Assembly (NCBI GenBank): GCA_026214975.1
Contig: CM047806.1
Location: 100,495,832 to 100,559,831 of the forward strand
Length of the DNA stretch: 64,000 nucleotides
Reading direction: 5' to 3'
DNA from: Gentiana macrophylla
Lineage: Eukaryota; Streptophyta; Magnoliopsida; Gentianales; Gentianaceae
Numbering within the stretch: position 1 is the first letter of the stretch; every line of letters starts with the position of its first letter. Below are positions 22,490 to 33,241 of this stretch, piece by piece. Under the pieces are notes generated by a model, which searched no databases, had not been told where the DNA came from, and saw only the letters and a program-made list of their open reading frames with translations. The position numbers were made by a program, and so were the translations under genes.

Positions 22490-23195
22490 CTAGCAAAGAC
22501 TAATCCCTTGGTGAATTCCAAAGACACTCACGATCAAAGATGTGTCACCAACTTTTATAATTCCAAGTTCAGTCCTTAGTTTAGCAAATCTTTCACTATC
22601 CAAAGGTTTAGTGAAAATATCAGCAAGTTGATCTTCAGTAGGGATATAAAGAACCACCACATCTTTCTTTTCAACATGATCTCTTATAAAGTGATGTCTC
22701 ACATCAATGTGCTTGGTTCTTGAGTGCAAAACATGATTTTCTGTGATTGCAATTGCACTTGTGTTGTCACACATTATAGGAATTTCTCTTTCTTCAATTC
22801 CATAATCCCTTAATTGTTGTCTTAACCATAATATTTGTGCACAAAGAACTTCCAAAGAAGAATATATTCAAATTTTCAAAGAAGTGGAAGTTGAGATAGA
22901 ATTCTGTTTCTTACTGAACCAGGAAACCAGTCTATTTCCCATCAACCGACAGGTTCCTGTGGTGCTTTTTCTATCAATCTTGCATCCAGCATAATCAGAA
23001 TCTGAGTAGTATATGACCTTGAAGCTTCCATCTTTTGAATACCAAATTCCTACATCCAAAGTCTCTTTTAGATACTTGAGAATCCTTTTGACTGCAGCTA
23101 AATGACTTTCCTTTGGTTTAGATTGAAATTTTGCACAAACACCTACAACAGAGGATATATCAGTCTCTCCGGCGATGAAGTACATCGATCGCCTA
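22490..23195 (-). pseudogene. SIRE-like element, RNase H domain and end of pol
   Basis: The segment reads SHLAAVKRILKYLKETLDVG, YYSDSDYAGCKIDRKSTTG, then (after a frameshift near 22860) EVLCAQILWLRQQLRDYGI, MCDNTSAIAITENHVLHSRT, KHIDVRHHFIRDHVEKKDV and TEDQLADIFTKPLDSERF. These are the standard Copia RNase H landmarks, with the acidic residues of 'DSDYAG' and 'CDNTSAI' kept. RNase H would remove the RNA strand during reverse transcription. The C-terminal frame (22855-22490) is open. Confidence 0.85.
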
Positions 23196-24290
23196 TCATC
23201 CTTCCTTAGATAAGGTCCGATCAACATCTTTCCCATCTTTTTCTTCATCCAATCTTATGTTTGTACTCATAGGAGTTGATACCTTGGTGCTGTTTTCCAT
23301 ACCAAACTTCTTCAGCAGCTCCTTGGTGTACTTGGTTTGATGAATGAAGATTCCATCTTTCATTTGTTTGACTTGCAATCCCAAAAAATAGTTCATTTCT
23401 CCCATCATACTCATTTGGAATTTACTTTTTATTTGATTTGCAAACTTTTCACAAAGCAATTCATTTTCAGAACAAAAAATTATGTCATCAACATAGATTT
23501 GTACCAGTAGGGTGCTGTCTCCTTCACTGATTCTGAAAAGAGTCTTGTCAATGGTACCTTTGGTAAAACCATTGTCCACCAAGAATTGAGATAGGGTCTC
23601 ATACCATTCTCTTAGTGCTTGTTCAAACCATAAAGTGCTTTATTGAGTCTATACATTTTCTCTTTTTGATCTTTAACTTCAAAACCAGGAGGTTGCTGAA
23701 CATAGACCTCATCTTCCAGAATGCCATTCAAAAATGCACTCTTGACATCCATCTGATATACTTTGAAGTTTTTATATGCAAAAGATATACCAAGAATAAT
23801 CTTATAGCTTTCAATCTTGCAACAGGTGCATATGTCTCATCAAAATCTATTCCTTCTGCTGGAGAATATCCTTTTCCAACTAGTCTGGCCTTATTTCTTA
23901 CAATGGTACCAGATTCATCCAATTTGTTTCTGTATACCCATTTTGTTCCAATAATGTTTGCATGATTAGGCCTTTCCACTAGTGTCCAAACTTGATTTCT
24001 TTCAAATTCATTCAATTCTTCTTACATAGCAATTATCCAATCTAGATCTAAAATTGCTTCTTCAACAACTTTAGGTTCCATTTGCGATAGAAAACAAGTA
24101 AACATTGCATCTAGTTGTCTTCTAGTCCTCACACCTTGTTGTATATTGCAATTAACTTGCTTAGCAGGGTGATCCCTTAACCATTGTGGATTCTGGTTAG
24201 GTTGATTCTCAAGAACATCATCTTCAGTAGGGCCTGCTTTTGCTTGGGGGTTCAACAGATCCTTGTACTGCCTCAGTTGTTGCATCAGTA
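23196..24290 (-). pseudogene. SIRE-like element, reverse transcriptase
   Basis: In order on the minus strand: [60 protein letters not shown] and [10 protein letters not shown], then a frame change. RLNKALYGLNKH is followed by a stop, and NGFTKGTIDKTLF, LLVQIYVDDIIFCSENELLC and MMGEMNYFLGLQVKQMKDGI complete the domain. The YVDD catalytic motif is intact. At least two frameshifts plus stops break the domain (near 23730 and 23590). Upstream, 24022-24285 encodes a low-complexity linker between integrase and RT. Confidence 0.88.
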
Positions 24291-24473
24291 GTGTTACCAG
24301 TAGGGGTGATCAAAGAGGGGCGTAATCGTAAACCTTTAAGTCATTAAACCTTTCCAAAACTTCAACACATTCTGGATCAGTGACTTGTTGATTCTCAGCA
24401 GGTTCTGAAGCTTCATCTTCAATTCTAGTGAACTTAGGTTCATCAAATACAACATGTATTGTTTTCTCATGTT

Positions 24474-25472
24474 TCAAAGTCCTTTGTTCAAGACTTGAAT
24501 GCCTTGGTCGATGTAAGAATATCCCAAGAAGATTATTTCATCCGATTTTGGTTGGAATGTCTTCAATTGCTCCTTATGATTCAAGATAAAACATTTGCTT
24601 CCAAATGGATGGAAATAGGATATGTTGGGTTTCCTTCCATTCCAGATCTCATAAGGTGTCTTCAGCAGCTTCTTATTCACTGAAGTCCTGTTTTGTGTGT
24701 AGCAAGATGTATTAACTCAGCTTCACCCAATATCTTTCGTAATAATGCTTCACAAATCATAGTTCTTCCCGCTTCTTTCAAAGTCCTGCTTCTTCTCTCA
24801 AAGAACCCCATTTTGTCCGAGGTGTACCATAAGAGCGACCAGTTGATGTAGTACACCATTCTCGCTTCACATGTATTCTCTTATAACTTTATTGAGAAAT
24901 TCAGTACCTTTGTCCGATCCGATCTTCACTATCATCACACTTTTTCTCATTTTGTAATCTCTTCAAAAGTTCAGCATCTTTTGAAGTGTTTCACTTTTCT
25001 TGTTCATGAATACTACCCAAGTGTATCTTGAATAATCATCCACAACTACTAAAGTGTACTTCTTTCGTGTTACACTTGTTGGTGTTACTGGTCCAAAAAG
25101 TTCCATGTGCATCAGCTCCAAAACTCTTTTTATTGATTGTTTAGTTTTTGACTTGAAGCTTGATTTTGTTTGTTTACATTGTTGACAGGCACCACATATA
25201 GCATCCTTCTTGAATGTGATCTCATGTAAACCAATCACCAGTTTCTTCTTCACCAACTGATTGATATCATCAAAATTCAGATGATTCAACTTCTTATGCC
25301 ATAGCCAATTAAGCTCTGACTTGGTATGCACAATCAGGCAGGTTTCTGGAACAGCAGTAGACCAATCCACAACATACATGTTTTGTTGTCTTCTTCCAGC
25401 CAACACAACTTGATCACCTCTTTCACTAATGACAATAAATGTGTTCTTGTCAAAAGTGACCTTGTAACCCAT
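24474..25472 (-). pseudogene. SIRE-like element, GAG-pre-integrase and integrase domains
   Basis: LWHKKLNHLNFDDINQLVKK followed by CGACQQCKQTKSSF gives the H-H-C-C zinc-binding domain. The core follows: HMELFGPVTPTSVTRKKYTL, VVVDDYSRYTWVVFMNKKSE, SDKGTEF (about 24910) and ERRSRTLKEAGRTM (about 24780). Relative to the usual 'MDLFGPV', the first catalytic aspartate reads as glutamate here, so the D-D-E triad is E-D-E. Beyond the core, KTPYEIWNGRKPNISYFHPF gives the usual Copia 'TPYE.W.G.KP' landmark. The frame changes several times (24677-24960), so no functional enzyme is expected. Confidence 0.85.
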
Positions 25473-25479
25473 GTCACAA

Positions 25480-26188
25480 AACTTTCCAGCTTCTCAAGAG
25501 TTGTAGTCCATCCTTCCACAAATGCAACATTCCCGATTGTTAATCCATTTCTCACAAGTGTGCCATATCCTCTTGTGTAGGTACAAACTTAGGACCAATT
25601 CTGGTACTAGGTTCAATGACCTTACTAGATCCACTCTTATTAGATTGTTGAGTTCCAACTCCAAGGCCTGTTCTGTCACTATAAAGCTTTCCAGATTTGA
25701 ATGCAGTGGAGGAAGAAGATTGTTCAGCAGATTCAACAGCTACTGAATGTACAGTAGACTTATGTTGATTCTGTCCAACTTCTTTTTCCTTACCCTTGAG
25801 AACTCTTAATTCAGCTTTTAATCTTTCAAGTTCTGTTTGAAGAGCCTCTTTTTCAGCCTTCACAATCTCATAACCAGATTCTATTATCCTCAGTTGATTA
25901 AGGATGGCATCCAAAGTTTCTTCATTGTCAGAATTTTTTGGATTTGAACCACAAGTTGATTCACAATCACTTCCAGTAGGAGTGTTAATAGATATAGAAT
26001 TGTATACCTCCTCTATTTCATCCATATTTGCCATTAAAGCATAATCTTCCATATCAGCAACAAGTGCAGTATCATCAGATTCATTTCCTTTTTCTGATTC
26101 TACTTCATATCCTGATTCATCTTCAAGAACCATAGCTTTCTTGCCGATCTTCTTTGTTGACTTTTTCTCTTCAAAGAGGTTTGGACAA
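25480..26188 (-). pseudogene. SIRE-like element, linker and protease region between gag and integrase
   Basis: The frame 26133-25552 encodes a Glu/Ser-rich linker (KGNESDDTALVADMEDYALM, EALQTELERLKAELRVLKG coiled coil). A short stretch at about 25560-25500 (WINNRECCICGRMDYNS) lies where the protease should be. I do not see a clean catalytic D-S/T-G, so the protease is either lost or too decayed to recognise. Confidence 0.5.
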
Positions 26189-27180
26189 TCAGTCTAAAAT
26201 ATCCAGGCTTCTTAACTGCGCAATGAAGCAAATTAGGTTCCTTATTCTGCTTTTAGTTCGGGATACCAGTTTGAAGTGTCCTGGTTTCTTGCAATGATAG
26301 CACAAGTAATCATTGTCTTTCTTGGATTCTTCCTTCTTCTTTTCACTCGAACTTCTTTGTGAAATTCCTTGAGAACCCTTTCCGCTTTCATCATTCTCGA
26401 TTTTCTTGCTCAAGAGGGCAATTTGCTCTTGCATCTCATCCAAGTAGATCATCTTGAGTCACCGATGTTTCTTCTTGATGTGTAGCAAACCAATGCAGTG
26501 GTCTTTGGTTCTTCTTTTTCGATCCTCGGTACAAGTTTCTTATCAATTCATATGCCTTAAGATCTCAAAACAATTTGAAGGTGTCCTCTTCATGTAAACT
26601 TCTCATTTCTTCTCCTGGTCACACCTTTATCTCCCAAACTTCTTTTGCAGTAATGCTTCCAAGATTTTTGAATTTATTTCTTCTTGTGAGTACTTCACAC
26701 TCAAGAGGGTGAGTTCATCCATGATTGCATTGAATCTTGACTCCATTTGTTCAATGGTTTCATTTTGAACTCCTGGAACTTTTCTTTGCCACACCGATCT
26801 TGTTCTTTTGATTACATCGGTGCCTTCACAGATTAATTGCAACTTATCCCAAAGTTCTTTTGCGCCTTGCAATCTTTCACTTTCATGTACATATTGCTAT
26901 CCAAAGTTCAGATATGATATCAATAGCAATGTTGTTGAGGTTTGCGCTTTTTCTATCTTCTTCAAGATCCATTCTCTTTTGGCTTTCAATGTACTTGAGT
27001 GTCATTATCCACGCTTATAGCTTTTATGATTTCCAAAGGGTCCATCACCAAAGACATCCATCATCTCATCATGTGTTGCAGCTAGATAAGCCTCAGCATA
27101 TGACGCTTATACTCATCAAAACGATCTAAAGAACACATCAACATTGTTCTAGCATACTTGGTTGTTATCCATGATGCAAA
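26189..27180 (-). pseudogene. SIRE-like element, gag
   Basis: Minus-strand pieces include DEMMDVFGDGPLEIIKA, GAKELWDKLQLICEGTDVIK, MESRFNAIMDELTLLSVKYS and QEEINSKILEAL, which follow the Copia Gag core (UBN2-type) order. A zinc knuckle starts DYLCYHCKKPGHFK at about 26300. Its last cysteine is replaced by serine, so only C-C-H remain. Many stops interrupt the N-terminal half. A Glu/Lys-rich coil (EMQEQIALLSKKIENDESGK) follows the core. Confidence 0.8.
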
Positions 27181-27257
27181 GCTTTGAAAATCAGAAACTT
27201 GAAAAAGTTTTCAAAGTATTTTCACAAGTACAACAAGTAGGATTACTTCAGAATAGA

Positions 27258-27275
27258 AGCACTGCTCTGATACCA
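27258..27275 (-). promoter_or_regulatory. Primer-binding site of the SIRE-like element (tRNA-Met type)
   Basis: The minus strand reads TGGTATCAGAGCAGTGCT, two bases inside the 5' LTR end at 27278. Its first 12 bases match the initiator tRNA-Met-type PBS used by most plant Copia elements. Confidence 0.85.
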
Positions 27276-27277
27276 AT

Positions 27278-27716
27278 TGTTGGTCCCTTGAAAAGGCTTT
27301 GGTTAAGTTTAGAGGGGGGGGGGGTGAATAAACTTAACACTTAAAACTTTTGAAGTTAACAAACTCAAGACTTTCAACAACTTCTTATCGATAGCTCAAG
27401 AGTCTGGCGACTATTGACTTTACTGAATTTGTTGCAGCGGAATATACTTAAATTAAGCCTTATTACTTGTTGTTAAAGTATGATACCAAGTATTAGATAC
27501 TCAGTAGTGTATGTGTGTGATTCAGTTGCCAATTCAGTAGATTGATGTGTTAAATATACTAAGTGCGTAATATAAATGCAGAAAGTAAGTAGGCAATTTT
27601 ATAGTGGTTCCAGGTGGTGTAATCCTGTCACCCACTCTTCTCTATGATGTTGGAGGTAATTCACTAGAGATTCTTGAGGTAGCAGTTACAAAAATCCCTA
27701 AGTTGCTTGTCCTTCA
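27278..27716 (-). repeat. 5' LTR of the SIRE-like element, inner part
   Basis: On the plus strand it begins TGTTGGTCCCTTGAAAAGG and includes a run of 11 G near 27314. It stops at 27716 in CTTCA, the target of the Athila-like insertion, and resumes at 40611. Confidence 0.88.
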
Positions 27717-28399
27717 TGATGACAGACAAATTCACACTGATTATGATGACATTTTACCCCACTTCTGATACCATTTGTGAATTTTTGTATAAATTCAAGT
27801 CATTAATTAATAAGTTTTATCTAAATAGGTAAGTAGCAATTATTATATAAAATATCGTGTTTTTACTAGGTTTTGTATAGGTTTAGTAACCGGAGTGTCG
27901 TGTCGGATTTACGCTTGGTATTTTGGTGTTTTATTGCAAAATTATAGATTGACCAAGATCCCAAGTGATTTACACGCTTTGAGCCCAAAACATATCTTTT
28001 GAGGATAGATGATTGTGCCATAAGCTTACGAGTTCAAACGGATCGATTGTCCTAAGTGCTTCTACCATAACCTATCTTCGACGGACATTTGAACCAACTT
28101 AAAAGCATTTTCTGGTGAATACTTCTTAATGATAGTTTTAGATCTTCAAATGAGCTTTCCGACGCACTTTGAATCACGTCAATCGGAGGTCTAAAACTCA
28201 TTTTACCAAACAACTGATATTTTGACAGTTCGGCACGAACCGAATAAACCGCACGGGCCGGAATCTTCAACATTTCTAGCACATGGGAGTCTCGACAAGG
28301 AATCTGCAGATCAGTAGCACCGCACGCTGAATGATCCATGGCACGCGCGGGCCAACACCCCTATAAATACTCCACTCGATCCATTTGATCAAAGGGCCC

Positions 28400-29070
<671 letters not shown>

Positions 29071-29962
29071 ATTAACTATATATTAACTATATATCTATAT
29101 TAGTACTATATTATTATGCACTTATTTATCGTTTTATTAGTGTAACGATTATTCATATGATAATGAATTCTCTTATCGTCTTTAGTATAATTTCCTTTAA
29201 TTATTCCGTTGTTATCATAATCATGAGTAGCTAAATCTTTGTATAGTCGAATTATGTGAAAACGGGTGAAACACCGTAAGGGGATTAAAAGGAGTTGTGT
29301 AGCGCGTAATTTTATGTTTTAACGATTAATCCACGCCCTAAAACTTATTTTAAACGCCTTTGAATTAGATTGATCACCTAGTTCATCGTCACACATATCG
29401 AACCTATAGATGTATTTTGCGGTGAGATGTGGGATAAGGGTTTTGGGATCGCTAAGTAGATTCGGCCTAGTTGTTAGGTCCGTTTCCAATACTGAGGTTT
29501 GTCATCGTTGTTCGAGCGACTCTAAGAGCGTAATCATGTTAGGTTAATCGGTTTTCTAAAGAGAAAATTTATTAACTTCACATAGGGTGTTGAGCGAGAG
29601 TTGTTTAGACCTTAACACCAGAATTAGGAGTTGGCACCCGTGGATGTTGTTAAATTACTGTGGAAAGGTAGGTTGGTTAATACACACTTCCTGTCAAGTC
29701 TTCCCTTAGGGGTAAAAGTAGCTCGTTGGATCATAATTCGGATATACCTTTTAATAACTAGAAGTACAACCATTAGTTAATCTTTACTTTTGCATTATTG
29801 TAATATCTCTCCACCATAATCTTGACCTGAACTAAGTTCTACGTCGACTTTGGTACTTAAACGCTGTTCCCTGTGGATTCGACCTTGTTACCATTATACT
29901 ACTGTTGACCCGATACTCTGTCGGTTAAAGTTAGCAGTTAGTTATTTTGCTATCAAGCTTTT

Positions 29963-29980
29963 TGGCGCCGTTGCCAGGGA
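29963..29980 (+). promoter_or_regulatory. First (outer) tRNA-Asp primer-binding sequence
   Basis: TGGCGCCGTTGCCAGGGA follows the spacer AGCTTTT, which follows the LTR end at 29955. It is the first 18 nt of the tRNA copy and has one mismatch to the inner copy. Confidence 0.85.
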
Positions 29981-30031
29981 TCGAACCCGGGTCACCCGCA
30001 TGACAGGCGGGAATACTCACCACTATACTAC
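29963..30031 (-). pseudogene. Partial tRNA-Asp(GUC) copy beside the Athila primer-binding site
   Basis: The minus strand reads, from 30031 down to 29963, GTAGTATAGTGGTGAGTATT, then CCCGCCTGTCATGCGGG with anticodon GTC, then the T-arm GGGTTCGATCCC, and ends GGCAACGGCGCCA. That is cytosolic tRNA-Asp from about position 7 to 76, including the post-transcriptional CCA end. The first six acceptor-stem bases are missing. It cannot be an ordinary gene, because CCA is included and the 5' end is absent. It starts exactly at the primer-binding position after the LTR. A few bases differ from the plant tRNA-Asp sequence as I remember it (such as a T in the CCTGG of the T stem). Confidence 0.9.
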
Positions 30032-30039
30032 AAGCTTTT

Positions 30040-30057
30040 TGGCGCCGTTGCCGGGGA
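30040..30057 (+). promoter_or_regulatory. Second (inner) tRNA-Asp primer-binding site
   Basis: TGGCGCCGTTGCCGGGGA, a perfect complement of the tRNA-Asp 3' end, follows a second copy of AAGCTTTT (30032-30039). The LTR end, spacer and PBS are therefore duplicated with a 77-bp offset. Confidence 0.88.
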
Positions 30058-30135
30058 CCCGACGTTTGATATCTTGTAAGTTGACCGAAAGCTTAGGCTT
30101 AGGTCGTTTTTATTTTTTCGTGTTGTTTCTTGTGA

Positions 30136-31850
30136 ATGAGTAGAAGTTCTAAAGAACCTCTCCTAGAGCCAATCCAAGAAATCGAAGCTTACGCACGTCA
30201 TAGAAACAGTCAGCGCCGAGGAGAAATCCTGGTCGCTAGTCCGAACCCTTTGTTTGAAGAAAAAGGGACATTAGAAAGATCACTTTCTAATTCCTCTACA
30301 GAAATGGACGATATAATAACTAGACGAAACGGTAAAGATCCCATTGATGAACAAACTCTACAGGGGCAAACCTCAACCACTATCGGTGGTAATGCAACAA
30401 GACTTTGCAAACCCCACCGAGGACCCTTCGTCATGAACCATTAAGTGAGGATAACACAGTGTTGCGTCAGTTGGGAACTGCACAGAGGCCAGGGATTGGA
30501 CAGTACATAGGAGGACAAGATGCTCAGAATACGTAGAACTTCAGACCCGAAGTAGACCAAGAGACTGTAAATCGATTACTGCAGATGCTAGAGAATCAAG
30601 GAAATCAACAGGGTTTTCAAAACCCGTATAACCCGAATGATCAACATCCTTAGCGGCGCTTTATCGAAATGCAGATGGCTCAAAGCAGTCACGTGGACCG
30701 AGGGTTTGTCGAGATTATGTCACTACCCTGTAAGAGTTATAGGGCATAACCCAATTAGAATGCCCCCAATTAATGCGAATTATATGGATATTAAGCAAAA
30801 TATTCTGAACATGTTGGGGGAACACGCCTTGTTCCACGGGAAATCGACTGAGAACCCGAATAGCTTTCTGGATCACTTTCTCCAGTTTGTGGAACAATGA
30901 AATATAACGGGTAAGTGATGAGGCGTAAAATTAATAGTTTTTCCGCTTGCATTAAGAGAGCTGCTAAAGATTGGTATGACTCTTTACTAAATGATTCGCT
31001 ACATACATGGGCCGATGTAACGAGGGTGTTTCAAAAAGTACTTTCCTCCGGCAAAGATTTTAGATCTGAAAGAAGAAATCTCTTCGTTTGATGGTCTCGA
31101 GGGAGAGACACTAAAAAAGACTTATGAGAGATTTAGGGGGCTGCTAAAAAGATGCCCCCCACACGGTTTTTCTACGGTGGAGCAAGTCATTATATTATTC
31201 AGGGCCTTAGAACCAATGGACCAAAACAAGCTGAATGCCGCAAGCGGCGGATATGTTATGAATTTGCCGCCAGAACAAGCCATGAGACAGATAGAGAATG
31301 CGGCAGATGGAGAAGGACAATGGGGATCGAGTAGAAATAAGAAGAAAGCCCCAATGGAAAGTGTACAGTCACTGAAAGAGCAACTCGATCAAGAATCTGC
31401 TACGCACGACAAGATGCAAGAAATGGTACTAAAGATGGACCGAATGGAGTTAGAAAGAAAGAAGGCACAACAATGCCAACTTTGTGGAGGTGGACATTCT
31501 GCCATAGAATGTGCATCATTAAAAAAATCCACTTATCCACAACAGTTGACACCTACTCCAGTACAACAACAGTCTGGCAATCAGAATGACCAACAGCGAA
31601 TGAATGTCTATGCGATAGGGCAAATGGATATGAATCAGCAAGAGTTTGGCCAGCACTTTGATAATCAGCAAGAAGGGCCACAAATGGATTATGGTATGGG
31701 TGATGGTTCACAACAATATGATGTGAATTATGTTGGACAAGGTTGGAACCAGGGGCAGAATCAGAATTGGAATCGGAACAATAATCAAAACCAAGATTTT
31801 AGGCAGAACCAAAGCTCATACAACCGACCTTGGAATCGTAATCCCGAAAT
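30136..31850 (+). pseudogene. Athila-like gag
   Basis: It starts with ATG at 30136 (MSRSSKEPLLEPIQEIEAYA RHRNSQRR). A frame change near 30395-30420, then stops near 30535 and 30650, and further shifts break the core (SLPCKSYRA, ...PNSFLDHFLQFVE). A better-kept part runs from 31177: EQVIILFRALEPMDQNKLNA, ASGGYVMNLPPEQAMRQIEN, a coiled coil, and the knuckle CQLCGGGHSAIEC (CX2CX3HX4C, the form usual in Athila). The tail is a long Gln/Asn-rich low-complexity region. Gag would form the virus-like particle in the cytoplasm. Confidence 0.8.
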
Positions 31851-33235
31851 CGAGTTCATACCAGAATCAAAACCGAGGCTACTATCAGAATAGTCAGAAT
31901 CCGCAGTCTCAGTCACAAGGCCAACAGCAGAATCATAGTTCATATTGGAACCAAAATCAAGGCTGGAATCAGAATCAGGGTCAGCAAAACAATCAGAATC
32001 AGCAAGTGAGCCATCCATCTTTGAGAAGTAATAATTATGGCACCTATCAGCATCCGAACGCTCATCTGCACCAGAACAATCAAAGCAATCAGCAATCAAA
32101 TAATTCTGGTGTTCAGAAAACAACCACTGAGATACTCCTGGAGAGATTAGACAGACTGTGTCTTTCGATTAAACAAGAATGTCAGAGAGCAAAAAGTGGC
32201 CACACATTCTGCTATTCGAACTTAGAGACCCAAGTGGGTCAAATAACCGACACTCTGAAGACAAATCTAAGTGGTGGACATCCAAGTAACACTGAAAGGA
32301 ACCCAAAGGGTGTGAATGCTGTGTTCACACGAAGTGGTAAAGAGATCGGGCTGGGTAATAAGAAGAAAGAATTATGGGCCGAAGAAGCAGAAACTGAGAA
32401 AGCTGAGAAAGTGAAAGCATTTGACTGTGAAGGAGCTATGTATGGTGAAGTCGAGATCGAAGATCTGGAGACTGTCAATGACGAGCAAAGAATGGAGGCA
32501 ATGAGGAAATAATTGGAAGCCACGAAAATTTTTTTGGCTGAGGCAAATAAGAAAGCATTGGAAGGGGCAGCACCGAAGAAAGACTATGTGGTCTTGGACA
32601 TCAAAGAAGAAGAAGCCTCGCCGCCTAAAGAAAGAGGTAAGAAAAACAGAATTCCTCCTCCTCCCCCTGATTTTGATGTTAATACTTTACCTTATCCTCC
32701 TAAGGGACCCAGAAAGGACATACTGACCCAAGGTCAGGCAAAATTTCTGAATCTCTTAAGAAAGGTAGAGGTGAATATTCCCCTATTAGAGGCAATTTCG
32801 AGCATTCCCCCATATTTTAAATTTTTGAAAGGAATGTTGTCGAGTAAAGAAAAGATGCAACATATGGTACATTTAAGTGAGGAATGTTCTACAATCTTTG
32901 AGAATAGGATACCCCCCAAGCTGCAGGATAGAGGTAGTTTTACCATCCCAATTACCATTGGAGAAACTGTGTTTAAAAATGTGCTATGTGATCTAGGGGC
33001 TTCTGTGAGCCTAATGCCTAGAGGAATTTATGTGAAGTTGGGATTGGGAGCATTAGAGCCAACAGGAATGACCTTACAGATGGCAGATAGGTCTGTTAGA
33101 AAACCTCTAGGGGTAGCTGAAGATGTGTTGGTACAGGTAGACAAGTTTGTTTTTCCCGTTGACTTTGTAGTCTTAGATATGGATATGGATACTGAAACCC
33201 CACTTTTGTTAGGTCGGCCTTTCTTAAACACATGA
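31850..33235 (+). pseudogene. Athila-like Gag C-terminus and aspartic protease
   Basis: After a one-base shift near 31845 the Asn/Gln-rich tail continues in the pol frame (YQNQNRGYYQNSQNPQSQSQ). It is interrupted by a TAA at 32510-32512 and goes on to PPPPDFDVNTLPYPPKGPRK and RIPPKLQDRGSFTIPITIGE. The protease is VLCDLGASVSLMPRGIYVKL, then MTLQMADRSVRKPLGVAEDV, then VDFVVLDMDMDTETPLLLGR and PFLNT. Catalytic D-L-G in 'LCDLGAS' is the Athila form. The segment ends at a TGA (33233-33235) just after 'GRPFLNT'. Confidence 0.88.
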
Positions 33236-33241
33236 GAGACC

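Noticed and set aside
29963..30031. A functional tRNA-Asp gene
   Set aside because: The 5' half of the acceptor stem is absent, the encoded CCA is present, and the position at the PBS points to a primer copy.
31785..32123. Asp/Ser-rich minus-strand ORF
   Set aside because: It is the reverse complement of the Asn/Gln-rich Gag tail.
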